Part shown: piece by piece, positions 51,916-60,517 of the stretch
Numbering within the stretch: position 1 is the first letter of the stretch
Layout of the letters: every line of letters starts with the position of its first letter
Assembly: GCA_964431365.1 (NCBI GenBank)
Contig: CAYSJJ010000009.1
Location: 1-64,000 of the forward strand
Length of the DNA stretch: 64,000 nt
From: Geomobilibacter sp964431365
GTDB lineage: Bacteria; Desulfobacterota; Desulfuromonadia; Geobacterales; DSM-12255
Direction: 5' to 3'
The notes under the pieces: model-generated
The model's database searches: none
What the model was told of the DNA's origin: nothing
What the model saw: the letters and a program-made list of their open reading frames with translations, nothing else
Position numbers and translations under genes: made by a program

Positions 51916-53274
51916 ATGAATAATACCGGGTTACTACGTCCATCTAAGTTGCTTTATATTTCTCACTCAGCGGGAGTAAATGGTGCAGAACTCTGTCTCT
52001 ATAATCTTGTTAGCCACTTGGATAGAAACTTGTACGAGCCTATCGTTGTTTTGCCTTACGATGGGCCTCTCAGGGCTATGCTGGAGTCAGAAGGAATTCG
52101 AACGCTTATTGTCCCCCAAATGTGGTGGGTGGCATACGACAATGCGGTCGGTACTCCAGACAACGACCTGCAAGAGCGCGTGCAGAAACTGGTTGATATA
52201 ATCAGCCTGGAAAAGCCGGCACTGGTTCACACCAACACTTCAGTGATCTGGGAGGGGGCCTTGGCGGCTAGGTTGACCAATGTTCCGCATGTCTGGCACC
52301 AGCATGAGATCTTGGATGACAATCCACGCTTGAAATCGATTCTGCCGGCCCCTCTTTTTTACCATCTGACTGAATCGCTCTCTGACAGGGTGGTCGCTGT
52401 GTCCAATGTCCTTAGGGAGAAGCTTGCCAGATATATCCGTACCGACAAGCTCATTACCATACATAATGGTGTTGATGCCAAATGGTTTGAGGAAAGGACC
52501 GGCGGATCGGTTCGGAATGGACTCGGCCTGTCGGACGATGATCTTGTGGTGACGACTATCGCCTCGCTTGGCGTTGAAAAAGGGCATGAGACCCTCATCG
52601 ACGCTGCCGGTATGGCGGTTCGAAACGTTCTTCCCCTTAAGTTTGTAATAGTCGGAGACGGTCCTTCCAACTACCGCGCAATGCTCGAGCAGAAGGTAAA
52701 GGGACTCGGGATTGCTGACCGGGTTATTTTCACTGGGTACCGGGATGACATCCCAGCGATTCTCGATGCAGTGGATTTCGTCGTAATTCCCTCCCTGTCG
52801 GAGTCTTTTTCTCTGGTGGCGATCGAAGCCATGGCTGCCGGGAAGGCAGTAATCTCCACGGCGTGCGGCGGACCTGATGAGATCATTGTGCATGGGAAGA
52901 CAGGTTACCTAGTGTCGGTAAATGACTCTAAGAGTATGGCTGAGAGGATCGTCGAACTGGCAGGTGATTCCGAAAAAAGGAGATGCATGGGGGAGCAGGG
53001 AAGAAAACGGTTTTGTCAAGAATTCAGGACAGAGACCTATGTCGCTCGTTTTGCCGCTTTGTACCAGGATGTTCTGGAGAGCCGGCGCGTTTGCGGCGAC
53101 TCTGTACAGGAACCGATGCTCGTGGAGGCTTATATGGAAACCTACCAGTTAGTGCAGAGATGTAGATGGCAGGAGCAGATCATCCACGGACTACTCAATT
53201 CAGCAAGCTGGCAGATCACTGCTCCACTGCGTAGCCTGCATTCCTGGCTGACCCGCTCTCGGGTTAATCCCTAG
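51916..53274 (+). CDS. GT4 glycosyltransferase
   Basis: A 452-residue GT-B enzyme: LLYISHSAGVNGAELCLYNL at the N-terminus, LITIHNGVD at the domain boundary and PSLSESFSLVAIEAMAAGKA, the EX7E-type donor-binding motif. The C-terminus ends NSASWQITAPLRSL. It is closely related to the GT4 half of the 48170 fusion, indicating duplication of a module. The start lies 13 nt after the GT8-like gene. Confidence 0.85.
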   Translation: MNNTGLLRPSKLLYISHSAGVNGAELCLYNLVSHLDRNLYEPIVVLPYDGPLRAMLESEGIRTLIVPQMWWVAYDNAVGTPDNDLQERVQKLVDIISLEKPALVHTNTSVIWEGALAARLTNVPHVWHQHEILDDNPRLKSILPAPLFYHLTESLSDRVVAVSNVLREKLARYIRTDKLITIHNGVDAKWFEERTGGSVRNGLGLSDDDLVVTTIASLGVEKGHETLIDAAGMAVRNVLPLKFVIVGDGPSNYRAMLEQKVKGLGIADRVIFTGYRDDIPAILDAVDFVVIPSLSESFSLVAIEAMAAGKAVISTACGGPDEIIVHGKTGYLVSVNDSKSMAERIVELAGDSEKRRCMGEQGRKRFCQEFRTETYVARFAALYQDVLESRRVCGDSVQEPMLVEAYMETYQLVQRCRWQEQIIHGLLNSASWQITAPLRSLHSWLTRSRVNP

Positions 53275-53297
53275 CAGAACAGAGGACTCATCAACCG

Positions 53298-54350
53298 GTG
53301 CTGAAACTTCACTTGGTGTACGAGCATGACATAAACAGAGTTCCTCACGGTTCCGCATACATCCGTCTGCTTCTTCCCTTCAGCCATCCTTCCATCGCCG
53401 GGGCCTTTACCGTCTCCTCCGGCGCGGATCTGCCCGATAAACCGGTTGACGTGGTTATTCTCGAACGGTTGTGGCGTCCCGATATCTCACGGGAGATGGC
53501 GAAACAGTTTGTGGCCACAGTGCGCAAGCTGCACGCACGATTCATCTATACCCTTGACGACAACCTGCTCGATCTGAACGTGGACTCTCCCTGGAAGTCG
53601 TGGCCCACTGACGAACAGAGAATGATCGTCCGCTACTTCTTACGTGAAGCGGATGGAGTGATCGTCTCGACGAAAAGACTCAAGGAGCGTTTCAGTCACC
53701 TGCACCAACGGATTGAGGTGGTGCCCAACGCCCTGGACGAGCGACTTTTTCCGATAGGGCGGAGGGTGGGTGCCCAGTGCGACGATTCGGAGGTGGTCAC
53801 CGTCGGTTACATGGGGACCAGGACCCACCTGGCGGATCTCATGATGGTGCTGCAGCCTCTGCGCAAGGTGCTCCATGCGGCACAGGGCAAGGTCCGTTTC
53901 GAAGTGGTCGGCGTGGCCGGCGCCGAGGAAATCGCCTCCCTGTTTAGTGGCCTGCCGGTGGTGTTTCTCGATGCCGACCGGTTTGCCAAGTACCCGAGCT
54001 TCATCGGCTGGGCTGCCGATTCCCTCTGCTGGGACATTGCCATCGCACCACTGGAGGAAAACCGCTTTACCGCCGGCAAATCTGATATCAAGTTCCTCGA
54101 TTACAGCCTCCTCGGCGTCCCTACGGTTTGCAGCAATGTCGAAGCCTACTGCCACACCGTACGCAACGGACAGAACGGTATCGTCTGCGATAACCGTCCG
54201 GAGTCCTGGGAAGAGGGGCTAACGGACTTGGTGAAGGACCGTGGACTACGGGAGCGGTTGGCCTCGGCCGCCCGCGAAGAGGTGCTGCGGACGAGGATAT
54301 TGGCTGTTCGGGCGGTTGACTGGAAGGCAGCGGCTGAGGGCTTCCTTTAG
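53298..54350 (+). CDS. GT4-like glycosyltransferase (GT-B fold)
   Basis: A 350-residue GT-B protein. VVPNALDERLF marks the start of the C-terminal donor domain, and GKSDIKFLDYSLLGVPTVCS stands where the GT4 EX7E motif normally lies. YTLDDNLLDL resembles the N-terminal acceptor domain of the family. GTG 53298 has AGAGGA about 12 nt upstream. GC content rises again from here, marking the right edge of the AT-rich block. Substrate unknown. Confidence 0.75.
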   Translation: MLKLHLVYEHDINRVPHGSAYIRLLLPFSHPSIAGAFTVSSGADLPDKPVDVVILERLWRPDISREMAKQFVATVRKLHARFIYTLDDNLLDLNVDSPWKSWPTDEQRMIVRYFLREADGVIVSTKRLKERFSHLHQRIEVVPNALDERLFPIGRRVGAQCDDSEVVTVGYMGTRTHLADLMMVLQPLRKVLHAAQGKVRFEVVGVAGAEEIASLFSGLPVVFLDADRFAKYPSFIGWAADSLCWDIAIAPLEENRFTAGKSDIKFLDYSLLGVPTVCSNVEAYCHTVRNGQNGIVCDNRPESWEEGLTDLVKDRGLRERLASAAREEVLRTRILAVRAVDWKAAAEGFL

Positions 54351-54364
54351 GATGGAGTAGGACG

Positions 54365-56512
54365 ATGGTCAGTTCGTTAACTCAAATCTGCCGACGTGGC
54401 TGCAATGCCCTGCAGGTGGTCCAGGATTACATCGCCACCAACGGCGGAGGAGTGCGCGGCGTCATGGCGCTCGCCCGATACCTGCAAGAGATTATACGGT
54501 ACGAGGGGGTTAAGGGTCTCTTTGTCAGATTACCCGATGAGTCGACCGTACCGCTGTCCATCTCGTGTCCGCATGGGACCGCGGCGAAGTCAGACCGTGT
54601 TGAGCTCCACTCTGCCGTAGTGGACATTGTCGTCTGCGTCCACAATGCCCTGACGGAGACGATGACCTGCCTCGCTTCCGTCATCCGCTATTCCTCTCAG
54701 CCCTATACGCTTATCATCGTCGACGATGGCAGTGACGAGCCGACCCGCGGCTATCTCGAGGATTTCGCCAGCTCCCAGCGTGCCATGCTGATCCGCAATG
54801 AAGCGGCCAAAGGGTATACTCTGGCTGCCAACCAAGGACTGCGGGCAGCGACCGGGGAGTATGTCGTGCTGCTGAACAGCGATACGATTGTCACGGCAGA
54901 GTGGCTGGATCGGTTGGTCATGTGCGCGGAGTCTGACCGGCAGATCGGCATGGTCGGACCTCTCAGTAATACCGCTTCCTGGCAGTCGATCCCACGTGTG
55001 GAAGTGGATGGCGACTGGGCAGCGAATCCGCTGCCGGAAGGAATGACGGTAGAGGAGATGGCGAACCTTCTGGCCGCCTGCTCCGGGAGAGTGTACCCAC
55101 GGATTACCTTCCTGAACGGTTTCTGTCTGTTGATTAAGCGGGGGCTGATCGACGACATCGGGCTATTTGACGAGGAAGCCTTCGGTAGAGGATACGGCGA
55201 AGAGAACGATTACGCCCTGCGGGCCCGAAAAGCTGGTTGGTCGCTTGCTGTGGCCGACGACACCTATGTCTATCATGCCCAGTCGAAGAGCTATTCCACT
55301 GAGCGTCGCCGTGAACTCAGTGCGCTGGCGGGAGTAGCACTAGCCTGCAAACATGGCGAAGGGGTAATTGCTGAAGGGGTACTGTTCTGCCGCCAGGACA
55401 GGGTCCTGAACGGAATGCGCCGAAGGGTCGAGCTGCAGTTGGATCGAAGGTCCCTTCGCGACAAGGCGCGAGAGCTTTGGGAGGGGAAACGGGTCGCGTT
55501 TGTTCTTCCACTTCCTGATGCCGGTGGGGGGGGGAACGTGGTGATCTCGGAGGCCCTTGCCATGGTGCGCATGGGGGTTGATGCCTGCATCGTGAACCTT
55601 GCCAGCTGTCGGGAAGGGTTTGAACGGGAATACGGAGTTCTTTCGCTTCCGGTTCACTATGCTGCAAACGCATACGCGGTTCCGGCTCTCTGCGAGGGGT
55701 TCGATGCGGTTGTCGCAACAACGAATTATTCTGTGCAGTGGCTTCGATCCCTGGCAGAACATTCAGGCGGGCCGGTTCTTGGCTATTATATTCAGGACTA
55801 TGAGCCATTTTTTTACCCTGAGAATTCCCGCCAGTTCCGCGACGCACTGGAATCGTACAAGATGATTCCCGGCATCCGTCGGTTTACGAAGACACGCTGG
55901 AACCAGGAGACACTGGTTACCCTGGCAGGGTGCGAGAGCCATCTCGTTGGTCCGAGTTGCGATGTTGACCTGTTCCGGCCCCGCATGCGGCTTGAACCGT
56001 CGTGGCCGGCCAGGCCGCTTCGTATCGTGGCCATGATCCGTCCTTCAAGTCCGAGACGTAACGCACGGTTGACGATGGAGGTGTTACGCGCTTGTGCGGA
56101 GCGTTTTACAACCCAAGCTGAGATTGTCATTTTTGGAGTCGATGCTGAAGATCCGGAATACCTGGAGTTGCCCCGGGAATTCCCATTGCGGAATGTGGGG
56201 CGGCAGCGTCCCTCGGAGCTGGCCCTGTTGTTTAACGATGCGGACGTGTTCGTCGATTTTTCCGTCTATCAGGCAATGGGTTTGACTGCAATGGAGGCGA
56301 TGTCCTGCGGCNNNNNNNNNNCCGTACATGAAAAAAACGCACTGATCGTCGATACCGGCTCTGCCAAGGCGTGCCTTGACGCTCTGTGCAGGCTGGTCGA
56401 AGATCATACCCTGCGGACACGGTTGCAACGCCAGGCTCTGACCGATTTGCCATGCTGGTATCCGGACGCTGCTGCTTTCGAGATTCTGCAGTCCCTGTTT
56501 GGAGAGACTTGA
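54365..56512 (+). CDS. GT2-GT4 fusion glycosyltransferase, interrupted by an assembly gap
   Basis: About 715 residues as assembled. Residues ~85-330 are GT2 (DIVVCVHNALTE, LLNSDTIVTAEWLD, FGRGYGEENDY). Residues ~380-715 are a GT4-type domain related to rhamnan transferases (LGYYIQDYEPFFYP, YQAMGLTAMEAMSCG). Ten N at 56312-56321 fall just after AMSCG, where the family normally has about 15-20 residues before the VHEKNALIVD segment, so sequence is missing. The frame happens to be kept across the gap. The gene starts 14 nt after the previous one. Confidence 0.8.
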   Translation: MVSSLTQICRRGCNALQVVQDYIATNGGGVRGVMALARYLQEIIRYEGVKGLFVRLPDESTVPLSISCPHGTAAKSDRVELHSAVVDIVVCVHNALTETMTCLASVIRYSSQPYTLIIVDDGSDEPTRGYLEDFASSQRAMLIRNEAAKGYTLAANQGLRAATGEYVVLLNSDTIVTAEWLDRLVMCAESDRQIGMVGPLSNTASWQSIPRVEVDGDWAANPLPEGMTVEEMANLLAACSGRVYPRITFLNGFCLLIKRGLIDDIGLFDEEAFGRGYGEENDYALRARKAGWSLAVADDTYVYHAQSKSYSTERRRELSALAGVALACKHGEGVIAEGVLFCRQDRVLNGMRRRVELQLDRRSLRDKARELWEGKRVAFVLPLPDAGGGGNVVISEALAMVRMGVDACIVNLASCREGFEREYGVLSLPVHYAANAYAVPALCEGFDAVVATTNYSVQWLRSLAEHSGGPVLGYYIQDYEPFFYPENSRQFRDALESYKMIPGIRRFTKTRWNQETLVTLAGCESHLVGPSCDVDLFRPRMRLEPSWPARPLRIVAMIRPSSPRRNARLTMEVLRACAERFTTQAEIVIFGVDAEDPEYLELPREFPLRNVGRQRPSELALLFNDADVFVDFSVYQAMGLTAMEAMSCGXXXXVHEKNALIVDTGSAKACLDALCRLVEDHTLRTRLQRQALTDLPCWYPDAAAFEILQSLFGET
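56312..56321. other. Assembly gap (10 N)
   Basis: Ten consecutive N interrupt the GT4 domain. Family comparison suggests roughly 50-70 missing bases rather than ten, so the protein and all coordinates to the right may be shifted in the real chromosome. Confidence 0.95.
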
Positions 56513-56580
56513 TCCGGTTTGTATGCGTAGTGTGTTGTGGAAACGAACCTGCAAGGTAAGTGGTGAAGGGAACGGCGGTA

Positions 56581-58470
56581 ATGGGGATTGACAGGTTTAT
56601 CGGCGAGGTCCTGAGCAGGCCCCGTTATTTTTATGAGAATGCTCTCCAGGTATGGAAGCAGCAGGGATGGCGCGCCCTGATCGCCATGTCACTGGACAAG
56701 TTCCACGCTTTCAGTGCAAAGGATTCTCCTGCTGCCTATCAGGCATGGATCGAATCCTGCGATACCCTGTCCGACGCCGACAAAACCGCCATTTGCGACC
56801 ACATCGCCACGTTCCGCCATGCCCCGCTCATCTCCGTCCTCATGCCGGTCTACAATGCGCCTGAGCGATGGCTCCGGCGCGCCATCGAATCGGTGCGTTG
56901 CCAGCTCTACCCCCACTGGGAACTCTGCATCGCCGACGACGCGTCGCCGGCTCCCCATGTGAGGCCGCTCCTCGAGGAGTACCGGCAGCTGGACCCGCGC
57001 ATCAGGGTGGTCTTCCGGGAGCAGAACGGCCACATCTCGGCCGCCTCCAACAGCGCCCTGGAACTGGCGACCGGGGAGTTCACGGCACTCCTGGACCATG
57101 ACGACGAACTGGCAGAGCACGCCCTCTACTTGGTGGCGGCGGAGCTGAACCGTTACCCGGATGCGGACGTCATCTATTCCGACGAGGACAAGATCGACGA
57201 GGCCGGTCGGCGGTTCGAGCCGTTCTGCAAACCGGCCTGGAACCCGGACCTCTTCCTGGCCCAGAACTACCTCTCCCACCTCGGGGTCTACCGGACCGAT
57301 CTGCTGCGCCGGGCAGGAGGGTTCCGCCAAGGGTTCGAGGGGAGCCAGGACTACGATCTGGCCATCCGTTGCGTGGCGGCGACAAGGGCCGAACATATCC
57401 GTCACATCCCGTTCATTCTCTACCACTGGCGGGCCATCGCCGGATCGACCTCGCTCTCCACCGCCCAGAAGGGGTATGCTGAAGATGCCGCGGTGCGGAC
57501 ACTGTCCGAGCATTTCCATGCCGTAAACCCGGCCATCACCGTGGAACCGGGTGGGTGGCCGACCACCTACCGCGTCCGCTATCCGCTCCCTGATCCGGCC
57601 CCCCGGGTGACAATCATCATTCCTACCCGTGACGGACTGTCCCTGCTAAGACGCTGCGTGACGAGTCTTCTCGAGAAGACAGTCTACCCTGACTACGAAC
57701 TGATAATCGTGGATAACCGATCGACCGACTCCGCAACCCTTTCGTACCTTGAAGAGCTTTCAGCGAGCGGCGCGGCCAGGGTGCTCTTGTTCGACGGCGA
57801 GTTCAACGTTTCCGCGATCAACAATTTCGCGGCCCGGCAGGCTACCGGGGAGATTCTCTGCCTGCTTAACAACGACATGGCGGTGATCACGCCGGAGTGG
57901 CTGGCGGAGATGGTGACTCAGGCTCTGCGGCCGGAGATCGGCGCGGTGGGGGCCAAGCTGTCGTACCCGGACGACCGGATCCAGCATGCCGGGATCATCC
58001 TCGGGATGATGGGGGTGGCGAACCATTCCCATCAGTTCCGTTCTCGCCATCTGCCCGGTTATTATGCCCAGCTGAAGGTGCCGCGGGCCGTTGCCGCGGT
58101 CACCGGGGCCTGCCTGGTGGTGCGGCGGTCGCTGTTCGACCTGGTCGGGGGGCTGGACGAGGCGCATCTGCCGGTCGCCTTCAACGACGTGGATTTCTGT
58201 CTCCGCCTGAATGAAGCAGGCTACCGGACGCTCTGGACCCCGTACGCCGAGCTCTATCACTATGAGTCGGCCTCGCGGGGGAGTGATCAGGCTGGAGAGA
58301 GCAAGGCACGATTGGCCGCCGAGACGGCGTACATGCAGGAGCGCTGGGGATCTCTGCTGACGGACGACCCGTATTACAGCCCGAATCTGTCACTGGAGAG
58401 CAACGACTTCAGTCTGGCCCGGCCGCCACGGGTGGCGAAGCCGTGGAGGAGTCCTGATAATCATGGGTAA
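56581..58470 (+). CDS. Tandem GT2-GT2 glycosyltransferase
   Basis: A ~629-residue protein with two GT-A domains. The first (~80-330) has SVLMPVYNAPE, ADDASPAPHV and IYSDEDKIDEAGRR. The second (~345-590) has TIIIPTRDG, LLNNDMAVITPEWL and AFNDVDFCLRL. It is a GC-rich paralogue of the C-terminal two-thirds of the 45338 fusion and ends with a similar ARPPRVAKPWR. ATG 56581 was chosen over GTG 56560 because an AAGGGA lies upstream. It likely adds two sugars to the polymer. Confidence 0.85.
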   Translation: MGIDRFIGEVLSRPRYFYENALQVWKQQGWRALIAMSLDKFHAFSAKDSPAAYQAWIESCDTLSDADKTAICDHIATFRHAPLISVLMPVYNAPERWLRRAIESVRCQLYPHWELCIADDASPAPHVRPLLEEYRQLDPRIRVVFREQNGHISAASNSALELATGEFTALLDHDDELAEHALYLVAAELNRYPDADVIYSDEDKIDEAGRRFEPFCKPAWNPDLFLAQNYLSHLGVYRTDLLRRAGGFRQGFEGSQDYDLAIRCVAATRAEHIRHIPFILYHWRAIAGSTSLSTAQKGYAEDAAVRTLSEHFHAVNPAITVEPGGWPTTYRVRYPLPDPAPRVTIIIPTRDGLSLLRRCVTSLLEKTVYPDYELIIVDNRSTDSATLSYLEELSASGAARVLLFDGEFNVSAINNFAARQATGEILCLLNNDMAVITPEWLAEMVTQALRPEIGAVGAKLSYPDDRIQHAGIILGMMGVANHSHQFRSRHLPGYYAQLKVPRAVAAVTGACLVVRRSLFDLVGGLDEAHLPVAFNDVDFCLRLNEAGYRTLWTPYAELYHYESASRGSDQAGESKARLAAETAYMQERWGSLLTDDPYYSPNLSLESNDFSLARPPRVAKPWRSPDNHG

Positions 58471-59419
58471 CCTGGGAAAAGACGCGCGCCCTCTGGCCCT
58501 GATCCTCCTCGCCACCTACAACGGCGCCTTGCACCTGGCCGCCCAGTTTGACTCCCTCCTGGCCCAGACCCACGCCAACTGGCGACTGATGGCGCGGGAC
58601 GATGGCTCCGCCGATGCCACCCCTGCGATCCTTGCCGACTACCAGGCCCGCTTTCCCGACCGGATCACCATCGTGACCGACGACGGCCGCCGGCTCGGGG
58701 CGTGCGGCAACTTCGCGCTGCTCATGGCCGAGGCCGACGCCGACTACCTGATGTTCTGCGACCAGGACGACATCTGGCTCCCGGAGAAGGTGGAGCGGAC
58801 GCTGGCCGCCATGCGGGCTCTGGAGCGGCAGCAGGGTGCCGGCACGCCGCTTCTGGTGCATACGGATCTGAAGGTGGTGGACGAGGGGCTTCAGACGGTT
58901 GCCGATTCGCTCTGGCGCTTCCAGCACGCCGACCCGGTGAAGGGGGGAGCGCTGAACCGTCTTCTGGTGCAGAACAGCGTGACCGGCTGCACGGTCATGA
59001 TCAATCGCCCGCTGCGTGATCTGGCCCAGCCGCTGCCGGCGGGGGCGGTGATGCACGACTGGTGGCTCGCCCTGACGGCGGCCGCCTTCGGCGCCATCGG
59101 CCGGGTGCCGGAGGCGACGGTGTTGTACCGGCAGCACCGGGGAAACGACACCGGCGCCCGGCAGTGGGATGCCGGATACGCCGGGGAGCAGCTGACCCGC
59201 CTGGGGGAGCAGCGGGCCGTCATGGCACGGCTGCAGCGCCAGGGTGCAGCCTTCCTCGACCGCTACCGTGACCGGCTGGCGCCGGCCCAGCGGGAAATGC
59301 TGGAGGCCTACGCCCGACTCGGCTCGTGCAACGGCCTGTTGCGGCGCTGGTACCTGCTCCGGTACCGGTTCTTCTACACTGGCCTGCTGCGGAACCTGGG
59401 AAGGCTGGTGATCGGGTGA
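58463..59419 (+). CDS. GT2 glycosyltransferase (rhamnosyltransferase-like)
   Basis: A 318-residue GT-A enzyme: ALILLATYNGALHLAAQFDS, ARDDGSADATP, MFCDQDDIWLPEK with the metal-binding QDD, and MHDWWLALTAA. These are typical of the dTDP-rhamnosyltransferase-type GT2 family. It overlaps the preceding gene by 8 nt and the following gene by 4 nt, so all three are translated together. Confidence 0.85.
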   Translation: MGNLGKDARPLALILLATYNGALHLAAQFDSLLAQTHANWRLMARDDGSADATPAILADYQARFPDRITIVTDDGRRLGACGNFALLMAEADADYLMFCDQDDIWLPEKVERTLAAMRALERQQGAGTPLLVHTDLKVVDEGLQTVADSLWRFQHADPVKGGALNRLLVQNSVTGCTVMINRPLRDLAQPLPAGAVMHDWWLALTAAAFGAIGRVPEATVLYRQHRGNDTGARQWDAGYAGEQLTRLGEQRAVMARLQRQGAAFLDRYRDRLAPAQREMLEAYARLGSCNGLLRRWYLLRYRFFYTGLLRNLGRLVIG

Positions 59420-60153
59420 TCTCCGTCTGCATGGCCACCTATAACGGCGAACGGTTTCTCCGCCGCCAGTTGGAGACGGTCATCTCGCAGCTGGGGGATG
59501 GTGACGAGTTGGTCATCTCCGACGACTCCTCGACGGACGGGACCCCGGCGATCCTCCAGGCCTTTGCCGACGCCGATCCCCGCATCCGGCTCTTTACCGG
59601 CAATACCTTCCGCAGTCCCGTCTTCAACTTCGAGTTCGCCCTCAAACAGACCCGGGGCGAGATCGTCGTCCTGGCGGACCAGGACGACGTCTGGCTCCCC
59701 AACAAGCTGGCGACGGTGCGCGACAGCTTTGCCCGGCAGACGGCACGACCGTACCTGATCGTGCTGGATGCCCAGGTGGTGGATGAGGCAGGGGGGGAAA
59801 TCTCCCCCTCGGTGCTGGCCAGGCTCGATGCCGGACCGGGCTTCTGGAAGAACCTCTACGACAACCGGTACCTCGGCTGCTGCATGGCCTTCTCCCGCGA
59901 CCTGCTGGCGCGGGCGCTGCCGTTCCCCCGCCGGATACCGATGCACGACATGTGGCTCGGCCAGCTCTGTGAACGGATCGGCGTGACCGCCTTCGTCCCG
60001 GAGGTCACCATGCAGTACCGCAAGCACGGTGCCAGCCTTACCGATTTCCGCATCCGCTTCCGTCCCTGGACGCAGATCAAACGGCGGGTTATTCTTGCCA
60101 GCTGCTTGCTGGCAAGAACTGTACGAGGACCGAGGATAAAGGACCGAGGATAA
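59416..60153 (+). CDS. GT2 glycosyltransferase (rhamnosyltransferase-like), 3' end overlapping a heptad repeat
   Basis: A 245-residue GT-A enzyme similar to its upstream neighbour: SVCMATYNGERFLRRQLE, SDDSSTDGTPAI, VLADQDDVWLPNK and MHDMWLGQL. GTG 59416 overlaps the previous stop (GTGA). The last ~10 residues (VRGPRIKDRG) are encoded by the left arm of a heptad repeat (60124-60165), so the natural C-terminus was probably altered by insertion of the element. It is shorter than the neighbouring homologue by about 70 residues. Confidence 0.8.
   Translation: MISVCMATYNGERFLRRQLETVISQLGDGDELVISDDSSTDGTPAILQAFADADPRIRLFTGNTFRSPVFNFEFALKQTRGEIVVLADQDDVWLPNKLATVRDSFARQTARPYLIVLDAQVVDEAGGEISPSVLARLDAGPGFWKNLYDNRYLGCCMAFSRDLLARALPFPRRIPMHDMWLGQLCERIGVTAFVPEVTMQYRKHGASLTDFRIRFRPWTQIKRRVILASCLLARTVRGPRIKDRG
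60092..60118. repeat. Perfect 11-bp hairpin at the edge of the heptad element
   Basis: TTCTTGCCAGC (60092-60102) and GCTGGCAAGAA (60108-60118) are perfect inverted repeats around TGCTT. It lies 5 bp before the first heptad and within the coding sequence of the glycosyltransferase. No T-run follows, so it is not a standard terminator. Confidence 0.75.
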
Positions 60154-60165
60154 AGGACCGAGGAT
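60124..60165. repeat. Left heptad array of the four-helix-bundle element
   Basis: Six consecutive heptads: CGAGGAC, CGAGGAT, AAAGGAC, CGAGGAT, AAAGGAC, CGAGGAT. The last heptad supplies the GAGG and the first two bases of the ATG of the small gene at 60164, so repeat and gene are physically fused. Confidence 0.9.
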
Positions 60166-60517
60166 GCGATTTGAAGACTTGGATGTTTGGAAGAAGGCGA
60201 CGCGACTCAGCGTTGATATTTACCGCTGTCTGACGGAACTGAAGGATTATGGCTTCAAGGACCAGATCACTCGTTCCGGTCTCTCGATCCCGAGCAACAT
60301 CGCTGAAGGATTTGAAAGAAATTCGCAACGGGAATGCGTCAGTTTTCTTTCCTATGCAAAGGGGTCGTGTGGCGAGCTGAGGACGCAGACAATTATTGGC
60401 ATGGAAATCGGTTACATTGACCGGACCGTTGGCCAGCGCTGGCTTTCAGAAGCAGAAAACATATCTCAGATGCTCGGGGGATTGATCAGAACCAAGAAGG
60501 GGTTTGCGGCAAAATGA
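60164..60517 (+). CDS. Four-helix-bundle protein (23S rRNA intervening-sequence protein / S23 family)
   Basis: A 117-residue, almost wholly helical protein. FEDLDVWKKATRLSVDIY at the N-terminus, ITRSGLSIPSNIAEGFER in the middle and the final helices (FLSYAKGSCGELRTQ) are hallmarks of the family first found inside 23S rRNA intervening sequences; the fold resembles Avd of diversity-generating retroelements. No reverse transcriptase or rRNA is nearby. The gene lies between two inverted heptad arrays and overlaps the next glycosyltransferase by 4 nt. Its biochemical role is unknown. The setting suggests cargo or helper of a small mobile element. Confidence 0.85.
   Translation: MRFEDLDVWKKATRLSVDIYRCLTELKDYGFKDQITRSGLSIPSNIAEGFERNSQRECVSFLSYAKGSCGELRTQTIIGMEIGYIDRTVGQRWLSEAENISQMLGGLIRTKKGFAAK

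Noticed and set aside
60164..60517. 23S rRNA intervening sequence
   Set aside because: The gene family fits, but no rRNA sequence flanks it; both neighbours are protein genes.
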